From positions 677,501 to 697,500 of the forward strand of contig JACVTC010000072.1 of assembly GCA_016946835.1 (NCBI GenBank): a DNA stretch of 20,000 nt. The letters are read 5' to 3'. The stretch comes from Neocallimastix lanati (nom. inval.). Its lineage: Eukaryota; Neocallimastigomycota; Neocallimastigomycetes; Neocallimastigales; Neocallimastigaceae. Position numbers and translations under genes: made by a program. Below, one piece after another: positions 9,134-16,423 of the stretch. Position 1 is the stretch's first letter; every line of letters starts with the position of its first letter. The notes below the pieces were generated by a model. That model was not told the origin of the DNA and did no database searches. It saw only the letters and a program-made list of their open reading frames with translations.

Positions 9134-10192
9134 ATGGTTAAAACTATAAATTTTGGAGGTGTTGATGAAACCGTTTATGAAAGGTCAGATTTTCCTCAAC
9201 AAAAATTAAATGAAATATTTAAGAATGATACTTTCGTTGTTATCGGTTATGGTACTCAAGGTCGTAATCAATCTCGTAATTTAAGAGATAAAGGATTTAA
9301 AGTGGTCATTGGTCTTCGTAAAGGTCCTTCTTGGGATCTTGCTAAAGAAGATGGATGGATAGAAGGTGAAACTCTTTTCGAAATTACTGAAGCTTGTAAA
9401 AAGGGTACAATCATTATGTATCTTCTTTCTGATGCTGGTCAAAAGGCTGCATGGAATAGTATTAAAGATTTAATTCATGGAAAAACTTTATATTTCTCTC
9501 ATGGATTCTCTATCGTTTTCAAAGATAAAACTGGAGTAATTCCTCCAAATGATTGTGATGTTATCATGGTTGCTCCAAAGGGTTCAGGTACTACCGTTCG
9601 TTCTCTTTTCTTAGAAGGACGTGGTATTAATTCATCGGTTGCAGTTTTCCAAGATTGGTCTGGTAAAGCAGAAGAAAGAGCATATGCCACAGGTATTGCT
9701 ATTGGATCAGGTTATCTTTATCCAACTACCTTTGAAAGAGAAACTTATTCAGATCTTACAGGAGAACGTGGAACACTTATGGGATGTATTCAAGGTATTT
9801 TCAAAGCTCAATTTGAAGTTTTAATTTCAAATGGTCATACTCCTTCTGAAGCATTCAATGAAACCGTTGAAGAAGCTACTCAATCTCTTTATCCTCTTAT
9901 TGGCAAGAATGGGATGGATTGGATGTATAATAATTGTTCTACCACTGCTCGTCGTGGAGCCCTTGATTGGATGGATAAATTTTATTCTGCTACTAAACCA
10001 GTATTTGAAGAATTATATGAATCAGTTCGTAATGGTACAGAAGCTGAAAATACTTTAATTGCTAATTCTAAACCAGATTATCGTGAAAATCTCTCTAAAG
10101 AACTTAAAGAACTTCGTGAATCGCAATTATGGCAAACAGCTGTAACTGTTCGTTCACTTCGCCCTGAAAATCAAAAAGTTGAAAATAATTAA
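9134..10192 (+). CDS. ILV5: Ketol-acid reductoisomerase copy 4
   Basis: Intact 352-residue enzyme with every catalytic and cofactor-binding feature listed for copy 2. It differs from copy 2 in Gln for Glu23, Val for Ile171 and Val for Asn349. It has the most private silent changes (for example ACT at codon 4, AGG at codon 17, GGA-CGT in EGRG, CTC near the end), as expected for the oldest lineage in the array. Many 5' bases are shared with copy 1 (CAA for codon 23, AAG, GTG, AAA, ACC). The 46-base leader before the ATG is conserved but sequence further upstream differs from copies 1-3. Downstream DNA is the incomplete last spacer. Confidence 0.97.
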   Translation: MVKTINFGGVDETVYERSDFPQQKLNEIFKNDTFVVIGYGTQGRNQSRNLRDKGFKVVIGLRKGPSWDLAKEDGWIEGETLFEITEACKKGTIIMYLLSDAGQKAAWNSIKDLIHGKTLYFSHGFSIVFKDKTGVIPPNDCDVIMVAPKGSGTTVRSLFLEGRGINSSVAVFQDWSGKAEERAYATGIAIGSGYLYPTTFERETYSDLTGERGTLMGCIQGIFKAQFEVLISNGHTPSEAFNETVEEATQSLYPLIGKNGMDWMYNNCSTTARRGALDWMDKFYSATKPVFEELYESVRNGTEAENTLIANSKPDYRENLSKELKELRESQLWQTAVTVRSLRPENQKVENN

Positions 10193-10943
10193 TTTATAAA
10201 AAATAAATATCTTAATAACAAAATAAAAATAAAGTAATAAAAATAATAATTTAATGAATAAATTACTAAATAAACATAATTTAAATAATTTAAATAATTA
10301 ATACAAAATATATTGAAATACAATATAAAGATATAATATTTTAAATTTTAATATAAAAATATTAATAAATATACTTTTATTTATACTATTCATATTATTA
10401 ATATTAACAAGATATATATGTAAAATTCATAAAATTATTAAAAATTAATAAATAAAAAAATAATATAATAAAATATATATATATATACATATATTAGATA
10501 ATCATATTAATAATTTTTGTTGTTAATGTTTATTTTATTTTATTTATTATTTTTTTTTTTTAAATTATAATTTTTGTTATTTTTTTTTTTTTTTTTATTG
10601 AAAATTTGTTATTATTTTAATTTTTTATTTAATAAGATAAATAATAATTTTTGTTTATTATAATTTCAGAATTTAAATAAATGAATAATGTTATAATATA
10701 AAGAAATACTAACAAAATTTAAAATAAAATATTAACATTAATAATGTAATTTAATTATACTTAATTCATAATTAAAATAAATAATTAATTAAATAATAAA
10801 AATCATTTTGGAAATAAGTAAATCTTTAAATATTTTATTATAAAATAATTTTAAATAAATAAATAAATAATAAATAATAAATAATAAATAATAAATAATA
10901 AATAATAAATAATAGATAATGAATAATAAATACTAAATAATAT
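10193..10943. repeat. Right edge of the array: partial spacer and a 7-base repeat
   Basis: The first 570 bases are related to the spacer after copy 3: matching islands include TTTAATAAGATAAATAAT and TATAAAGAAATACTA near 10700. Similarity is lost near 10770. From about 10857 to 10915 there is a tandem AATAAAT heptamer run (roughly seven units), then degenerate copies. No gene is seen. The array ends here because the paired GTGGAAT block and the next promoter are absent. Confidence 0.7.
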
Positions 10944-11528
10944 TTAATTATTAAAGTTCTTTAGAAACACAATATATAAAAGGGATGCAAAAACTAAAGC
11001 TAAAACTAATCCCATTTAGAAAAAATCCTTCAATTCAAGTATAACCCTGTATTAACTTAGTGTCTCTCTACTTCTCGTTCTTTCTTTCTTTGTTATGATC
11101 CAAATAGAGGTGCATAATACGAAACTTGCCCCAATTACTAGAGCAGAAAATAACATAGGTTTATAAGGGGGATAGGAATACAAATATGAGGATTCTTTAA
11201 GAAAAAAAAATTTTTATGGGGGAAAGTGCCCTTCTCTAACTTTATTTATTCATTCTCTTTATGATCGGTTTTCAGCTTTAAATCATTTGAAGAAGAGTAC
11301 ACCTAAGTAGGCATAGCAAATTCGTTTTAGATGACTCTTGTCTTGAAAGATAAAAAAAGGTAGGGTTACACGACTATCACGAAATCTTTGAAACTTTATG
11401 CCCCCCCTCGTACTATTAAACTAGCACATTTATTGAAATCAAATTTGTATTTTCATTATTTGTAACCCATCTTCTAGCAAACTTTAACAATTTCTTAAAA
11501 TGAAAAAAAAAAAATTTTTTTTTTTTTT

Positions 11529-11694
11529 GATTATAGTATTATGGCTATATTTATTAATTTTTTTTTTTTGATTATAGTATTATTGCTATATTTACTATAT
11601 TTATTAACTTTTTTTTTTGATTATAGTATTATTGCTATATTTACTATATTTATTAACTTTTTTTTTGATTATAGTATTATTGCTATATTTATTA
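11529..11694. repeat. Minisatellite, about 48-bp unit, four copies
   Basis: The core GATTATAGTATTATTGCTAT starts at 11529 (one mismatch), 11570, 11619 and 11667, followed by TTTACTATATTTATTAAC (lost in copies 1 and 4) and a T run. Spacings are 41, 49 and 48. Read on the minus strand, one unit is 16 codons, NKYSKYSNNTIIKKK plus one residue, preceded by KEQATYKMLFEEIKKNA, so it may be a repeat inside the decayed coding region. Length variation of the A/T run shifts the frame between units. An A12/T-run palindrome lies just before it at about 11503-11528. Confidence 0.8.
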
Positions 11695-11760
11695 GCATTT
11701 TTTTTTATTTCTTCAAATAGCATTTTATAAGTAGCTTGTTCTTTATTTTTTTTTTTTTTT

Positions 11761-11826
11761 TAATATTTATATATAATTGTATTAAAAAGATTCATAATAT
11801 TTATATATAATTGTATTAAAAAATAT
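11761..11826. repeat. Direct repeat of about 32 bases, two copies
   Basis: TAATATTTATATATAATTGT followed by ATTAAAAA occurs at 11761-11788 and again at 11795-11822, separated by GATTCA. It is simple local duplication in AT-rich DNA between two coding-like pieces of the minus-strand relic. No function is evident. Confidence 0.8.
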
Positions 11827-12280
11827 TAAAAAAATTTATGAACGCCAGGTTGTGAAATGCACCACATCTGATGATTATAGGGTTAGTGGTATTTTTTGTT
11901 TTGTACTTTATACTGACTGTTAGGAGTAGAAGAGGTACTTTTATCAGTTGTTTGATTTATTTCATCTTCAGTATTTTATGGTGATTTGAACAAAGAAAAG
12001 TAAAATTTAAAATTAAAATTTAATTAAACTCTATAATTGCTATAAATATATATATATACAAATACTAAATAAGGCTTTATAGGGGGCTATATGTAGCATA
12101 TCATATATATTATGTAGTGTGTTCAAAATGAACATTGACAATAATATACGGGATTCTTTTATGTGCTATTAATTTTTACTTAGTATAATGATTTTTTTTT
12201 TTTTTAATATTAATATTTTCTACCCTAGAAATTAACAAAGTGTTAACCCCAGTTTAATAATTAGGCAAAGAATTGGTTAT

Positions 12281-12394
12281 TACTAAGATTATTTACATAT
12301 AAATTTATAGCTTAATAAATAAACTAAATATAAAATAATAATGTATTAATAATATAACAATGTAAATAAGAAATTATTTCAAAAATTATTATTA

Positions 12395-12426
<32 letters not shown>

Positions 12427-12742
12427 TTATTATTTAATAATATAATTATTATTAAATTTACAAAAAAATATACAAATATGTTGTTATACATATTTTATAT
12501 TAACAATGCTTAATAAATAAATATATATACAAATATTTTAATTTTTATATTACTTAAGATCTATTTTAATATTTTTTTTGTTCAATATTTTAATATGATT
12601 TACTTTGTAAACCTGAATCACTGATTCTATTATTAATATTAATGTTATTAATCAAAAATATAACCTTTTTTTATTACTATTATTATTATTATTAATGTAT
12701 TAATTATTATTGATTTATTAATTATTGATTATTAATTATTAA
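12281..12742. other. AT-rich intergenic DNA without visible gene
   Basis: Contains a TA run near 12406-12426, a TTA/ATT microsatellite near 12674-12695 and an ATTAATTATTGATT-rich stretch just before the long minisatellite. I see no open frame of coding character on either strand. Confidence 0.6.
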
Positions 12743-12845
12743 TTTGTTATATATAATCTTTTTATAATAATAATAATAATAATTTGATATATATAATCTT
12801 TTTATAATAATAATAATAATAATAATTTGTTATATATAATCTTTT

Positions 12846-12881
<36 letters not shown>

Positions 12882-13222
12882 TTGTTATATATAATCTTTT
12901 TATAATAATAATAATAATAATAATAATTTGTTATATATAATCTTTTTATAATAATAATAATAATAATAATTTGTTATATATAATCTTTTTATAATAATAA
13001 TAATAATAATAATTTGTTATATATAATCTTTTTATAATAATAATAATAATAATTTATATAATCTTGTTATATATAATAATATTTTTTTATAATAATAATA
13101 ATAATAATAATTTGTTATATATAATCTTTTTATAATAATAATAATAATAATAATTTGTTATATATAATCTTTTTATAATAATAATAATAATAATAATAAT
13201 AATTTGTTATATATAATCTTTT

Positions 13223-13258
<36 letters not shown>

Positions 13259-13320
13259 TTGTTACATATAATCTTTTTATAATAATAATAATAATAATAA
13301 TTTGTTATATATAATCTTTT

Positions 13321-13356
<36 letters not shown>

Positions 13357-13375
13357 TTGTTATATATAATCTTTT

Positions 13376-13408
<33 letters not shown>

Positions 13409-13447
13409 TTGTTATATATAATCTTTTTATAATAATAATAATAATTA
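12743..13447. repeat. Compound minisatellite: fixed core plus variable TAA run
   Basis: A core reading TTTGTTATATATAATCTTTT and then TA is followed by a TAA run of variable length. Fourteen clear cores start at 12743, 12783, 12826, 12881, 12927, 12970, 13013, 13111, 13154, 13203, 13258, 13301, 13356 and 13408. One degenerate copy lies near 13051-13090. Adjacent spacings are 40, 43, 46, 49, 52 or 55, all differing by multiples of three, so units vary by whole TAA triplets while the core stays fixed. Core variants are TTTGATAT in copy 2 and TTTGTTACAT at 13258. No coding or hairpin function is evident. Confidence 0.95.
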
Positions 13448-13835
13448 AATATTAATTATGATAAAATAATAATTTAATTTTTTGTTTTCTTATAAAAATA
13501 ATTTATCCACCAATATAAATTTATTCAATTTTTTTTTTTTTTTTTTTTTATTTATTTATTTTAAATTTTAAATTTTAATTATTATTATTATTTTTTTTTT
13601 TTAATTATATATAAGTAAATTAAATATTTAATTTAAATAAAAAAAAAATGATAATAATAAATAAATAAGTAAATAAATAAAGCAACGTTTTAGGAATTTT
13701 TTTTCTCCCTTCTTTTTTGTTTAAATTAAAAAAAAAAGTTATTATGATAATAAGCACATATATTGATTAATCCATATTGATAATGATAAGTGATGATGTA
13801 AATAATAAATTATAATAATATATAATAAAAGTAAA

Positions 13836-13880
<45 letters not shown>

Positions 13881-14097
13881 CCAATCCGTTAAAATGTCAA
13901 TAAAAAAAAAATAAAAAAAATAAAAAAAAAAAAAAAAACATAAAAATTTTTAGTATTATTTATAACAACATAAATAATAATATAAAATTTAAATAGATTA
14001 ATATTTACACTATTTAATACCTATTAATATATATCTATTTTTTTTATAAGTATTTATTTAAAATTATTTTTTATTTAAAATTTATTTTAAATAATTA
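13448..14097. other. AT-rich intergenic DNA with homopolymers, no gene seen
   Basis: Holds a T tract near 13531-13549, an A tract of 37 bases at 13842-13878, further A-rich runs to about 13938 and scattered TAAATAAA repeats. A small less AT-rich patch near 13680-13715 (AGCAACG, CTCCCTTC) shows no open frame I would trust. Confidence 0.6.
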
Positions 14098-14623
14098 TTA
14101 TAATTTTATATCAGTGGTTAATTTACCATTGGAAGATAATTCTAATGGTGAAATAAAACTTTCAATAAATGCCATCTCAATAGCTTATTTTGCAATTTTA
14201 TTAAAGTCAGATGTATTTATAAAGGCATTTGCTGAAGAAAATCTTGATGAAATATTAATACCAGTATTATTTTTAATTATAAAGGCATTTACTGTAGGAA
14301 CTCTTGTTGCAATACTAATATCAGTATTTTTCCTTAATTATTATTTTAAGTAATTCAAAACTATATTTATATACCTCCTCATACATATAATTTATATAAT
14401 TTCTCAATTCTATAGCATTAACATATCCCAAACAAACAATCGAATTAAATTTTTCGTTAGCTTCATTAGAATTTAAATCAATTAAACGTTTAATGATATA
14501 TGAAATTTCTGATAGGCCTGGTGCCTCATAAATAATAATATTTTCATTTTTAAGATGATAGTTATCTATCAGACATTATTTTAATTCGTTTGCATAACTG
14601 ATTTCTATGTCATTTTTAATATA
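14098..14623 (-). pseudogene. Minus-strand gene relic, unknown family, with stops and a frameshift
   Basis: The minus strand reads as ordinary protein across about 525 bases with three breaks. The first frame opens at 14623 and passes a TAA at 14578-14576. It then runs through ENIIIYEAPGLSEISYIIKR and AIELRNYINYMYEEVYKYSF to TGA at 14323-14321. A one-base shift before that stop continues as TDISIATRVPTVNAFIIKNN and GINISSRFSSANAFINTSDF, then FNKIAK, a TAA at 14187-14185, and AIEMAFIESFISPLELSSNG to a TAA at 14100-14098. The two phrases with VNAFI and ANAFI come from a 60-base internal tandem duplication (20 residues each, near 14218-14340). The plus strand here offers only a hydrophobic frame without ATG, typical of an antisense shadow. 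I do not recognise the family. Confidence 0.5.
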
Positions 14624-14668
14624 TTATTTTTCAATTAAATAATAAATAAGTTAGAAATATAATCTTCG

Positions 14669-14709
<41 letters not shown>

Positions 14710-14719
14710 AAAAAAAAAA
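14669..14719. repeat. TA run followed by an A/T palindrome
   Basis: A TA dinucleotide run of about 28 bases is followed by 11 T then 12 A, which can fold on itself. It lies between the minus-strand relic and the GC-richer insert. Simple sequence, common in this window. Confidence 0.85.
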
Positions 14720-14747
14720 GTAGTATATATATTTATATATGCATATA

Positions 14748-14976
14748 TATGATTTTAAATGATTGGAATTCTGATGCTCGTGGTCAATAGAGATATATGT
14801 AGGAACGTTAGGAATGCATCTCCGGGCAGTGTGTAACGACGATTGAGAGCGGCGAAGCTGTTACAGTATGCCAATAACTCATCACCTTACAGTTAATTAA
14901 TAACTGTATGGCCATATGGGAGATGGGTACCCATATGTGCAAGTCTATGTTTTTTTTTTTTATGATTTTAAATGAT
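14748..14976. mobile_element. Probable inserted element flanked by 16-bp target-site duplication
   Basis: The 16-mer TATGATTTTAAATGAT occurs at 14748-14763 and again, perfectly, at 14961-14976. The 197 bases between the two copies are compositionally foreign: by hand count about 44% G+C up to the T tract, against flanks that are almost all A/T. The insert ends in 11 T (14950-14960). A long perfect direct repeat hugging a foreign insert is the signature of target-site duplication, and this length suits retroposition driven by a LINE-type endonuclease. A retroposed RNA gene or a SINE would fit. No other copy is present in this window, and no terminal inverted repeats are seen, which argues against a DNA transposon. 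Confidence 0.6.
14764..14960 (+). ncRNA. Candidate structured RNA inside the insert, T-tract terminated
   Basis: Four local hairpins are visible by eye. (1) GAGATATAT 14790-14798 with ATGCATCTC 14814-14822, one mismatch. (2) GGCA/TGCC then TGTAAC/GTTACA, arms 14825-14837 and 14860-14872, with a symmetric 3+3 internal loop and an inner AGC/GCT stem closing GGCGAA. (3) TACAGTTA 14888-14895 with TAACTGTA 14901-14908, perfect, 5-base loop. (4) CATATGGG 14913-14920 with CCCATATG 14930-14937, perfect, 9-base loop. The T tract that follows would act as an RNA polymerase III terminator on the plus strand. I could not match it to U1-U6, 5S, SRP, RNase P/MRP, U3 or a tRNA. No long open frame is present. 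No clear internal B box is seen, so transcription by Pol III is unproven. Confidence 0.45.
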
Positions 14977-15707
14977 GTTTACTACAATTAGTACTAGCAT
15001 AAACAATTAAAATTTTATAATTAGATGCATTAATATTTTTTTTACTAAAGTAAATTCAATTTTTTGACTCATTAGTCTTATTTCAGTTGTTAAATATTTA
15101 TTAACAATTATTTATTTTTAAAGATAATTTAAAATAAAGTAATATATATATACTAGTAAAAAAAAATGTAATAAAAAAAAAAAAAAAAAAAAAACTACTT
15201 ATTTAAATAATTTTTTTTTTCAGGATTACTTTCAATATTACTATATGTATTAATAATTATCTTTTTATTTTATCTATGACGAATATTTAAAAAAAAAAAG
15301 AAAAAAAAAAAATTTTTATAATATTATTAATTTTATAGGATAAATTTGGAGTGGTGAAAAGAATATATCAATTATATATTTGGCCATAGTATATGTACAT
15401 TAATAATACAAAATAATGGAATGATAAAAAATTAATTAAAAGAATAAAAAAAATTAATTAATAGAATAAATAATGTTAATAATTATTAAATATATATTTT
15501 TATGAAAGGTCCTTTTTTTTTTTTTTTTTATTTCTTCATCTATATCTGTATTTGATACTTTATTTTTTTAGAAAAAAAAAAAAAAAATATATGTGCTAAA
15601 ACTAATCCTAATCCTAAATTTTAATATCAATATATCATATTTTATTATTTTTTTTCTCTCTAAGTAAAAATATTGTAAAAATTAAGTAATTATAATATTA
15701 AAAAAAT

Positions 15708-15751
<44 letters not shown>

Positions 15752-16423
15752 TAAAAAAAAAAAAGATATATATATTTATGATAATTATATTTTACCTCTT
15801 TTTTTTTATTTATTTTTTTTTTTTTTTTAATTAGAACTAAAACTTTAAATTTTTAATTAATTGATCATCTATAAAATTTAAGCATAGATTTATAAAAAAA
15901 AATTATGATATAAAACAAATAGGTGTAGTAACATATTTGTATATTTAATGATTATTATTAAATTTTATATTTTTTTGATAATAATTATTTTATTTTATTT
16001 TTTATTTCAATATGTATGATTATAATTATAATAATTATAATACTTTAATTCATATAAAATTAATTAGATCTATATATTAGAATATATAATTAATATAATA
16101 CCTATTTCTTATAAATAGATTAGATTATTTATATTAGAAATAGAGGACTCTGCTTATAAATTATTGCACATAAAAGGTATAATATAATCATATGAATATT
16201 GCATGTGATATACTTAAATATATTATAATTTACATATATCTATATAATATTGATTCTAATAAAAACTTTTAAGAAATAATTAATTTATTAATATATATTT
16301 TTTTTTTTTTACATTACTTAATAAAATTTCATATAATATATTATAAAAAAAAAAAAAAAAAAAAATTACATATATATATCTTTATATTTTAAATTATTTT
16401 AAAGGAAAAAATTAAATATAAAG
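14977..16423. other. Long AT-rich region upstream of THOC5
   Basis: No gene can be supported. Two short less AT-rich patches look like possible exon remnants: 15224-15280, directly after a T tract and CAG, which in one frame gives a hydrophobic stretch LLSILLYVLIIIFLFYL; and 15340-15391, after TTTATAG, giving DKFGVVKRIYQLYIWP and a TAG. Both are too short to name. The rest is homopolymers, a tandem AAAAATAAAAAAT-type run near 15699-15765 and TA runs. The last 200 bases before 16424 should hold the THOC5 promoter but show no distinctive site. Confidence 0.5.
15699..15765. repeat. A-rich tandem repeat (13-base unit AAAAATAAAAAAT type)
   Basis: Alternating five- and six-A blocks separated by single T repeat about five times and end in a pure A run. 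Low-complexity DNA with no visible role. Confidence 0.85.

Larger units (their letters stand above)
318..10770 (+). repeat. Tandem array of four ketol-acid reductoisomerase gene units
   Basis: Four head-to-tail units each contain one reductoisomerase gene plus spacer. The anchor TAATCAAA upstream of each gene falls at 318, 3191, 6069 and 8942, giving periods of 2873, 2878 and 2873 bases. Homology on the left begins near 300; on the right it fades near 10770, so the last unit is incomplete. The coding parts are nearly identical in all four. The spacers after copies 1 and 2 differ almost only in homopolymer and TA-run length, while the spacer after copy 3 carries many substitutions and indels. 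This points to an older duplication followed by a recent one, with exchange keeping the genes alike. Confidence 0.95.
10944..12280 (-). pseudogene. Broken minus-strand coding-like region, membrane-protein relic
   Basis: This stretch is richer in G+C than its surroundings and reads as normal protein on the minus strand, in pieces separated by stops. From upstream to downstream on that strand: pieces near 12280-12100 (TGVNTLLISRVENINI, IPYIIVNVHFEHTT); a polar piece near 11990-11840 (NTEDEINQTTDKSTSSTPNS); a Lys/Asn/Tyr repeat at 11529-11694; a basic piece, KKLLKFARRWVTNNENT, near 11500; RVTLPFFIFQDKSHLKR near 11350; a membrane-like segment with Met at 11156 (SALVIGASFVLCTSIWII, then KKERTRSR), TAA at 11054-11052; and in the same frame a last hydrophobic segment from 11015, TAA at 10946-10944. 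In-frame TAA at 11018-11016 and 11054-11052 and a frameshift near the A/T tract at 11200 argue for decay. A multi-exon gene is possible. The family is unknown. Confidence 0.4.

Noticed and set aside
10944-11156. Plastid-derived small membrane genes (psb/pet type) acquired from ingested plant material
   Set aside because: The two short hydrophobic peptides look superficially like such proteins, but none of the psb, pet or psa sequences I know matches, and they lie in one frame as parts of a longer region.
10944-12280. Reassigned stop codon (TAA as an amino acid) to explain in-frame TAA in the relic
   Set aside because: The enzyme genes and THOC5 contain no internal TAA or TAG and the enzymes end in TAA, so the standard code applies.
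12743-13447. CRISPR-like array with regular repeats and spacers
   Set aside because: The intervals are only TAA runs of different lengths, not unique spacers, and the genome is eukaryotic.
14114-14353. Plus-strand 79-codon frame beginning with GTG
   Set aside because: It has no ATG, is hydrophobic in the manner of an antisense shadow, and the minus strand over the same bases gives a better protein that continues well beyond it to 14623.
14764-14960. Identification as U1-U6 snRNA, U3 snoRNA, 5S rRNA, SRP RNA, RNase P/MRP RNA or a hammerhead ribozyme
   Set aside because: Short resemblances exist (GAGCGGCGAAGC to the U3 B box, CTGATG to a hammerhead core, ATGGGAGA to 5S rRNA) but the other conserved elements and their order are missing in each case.
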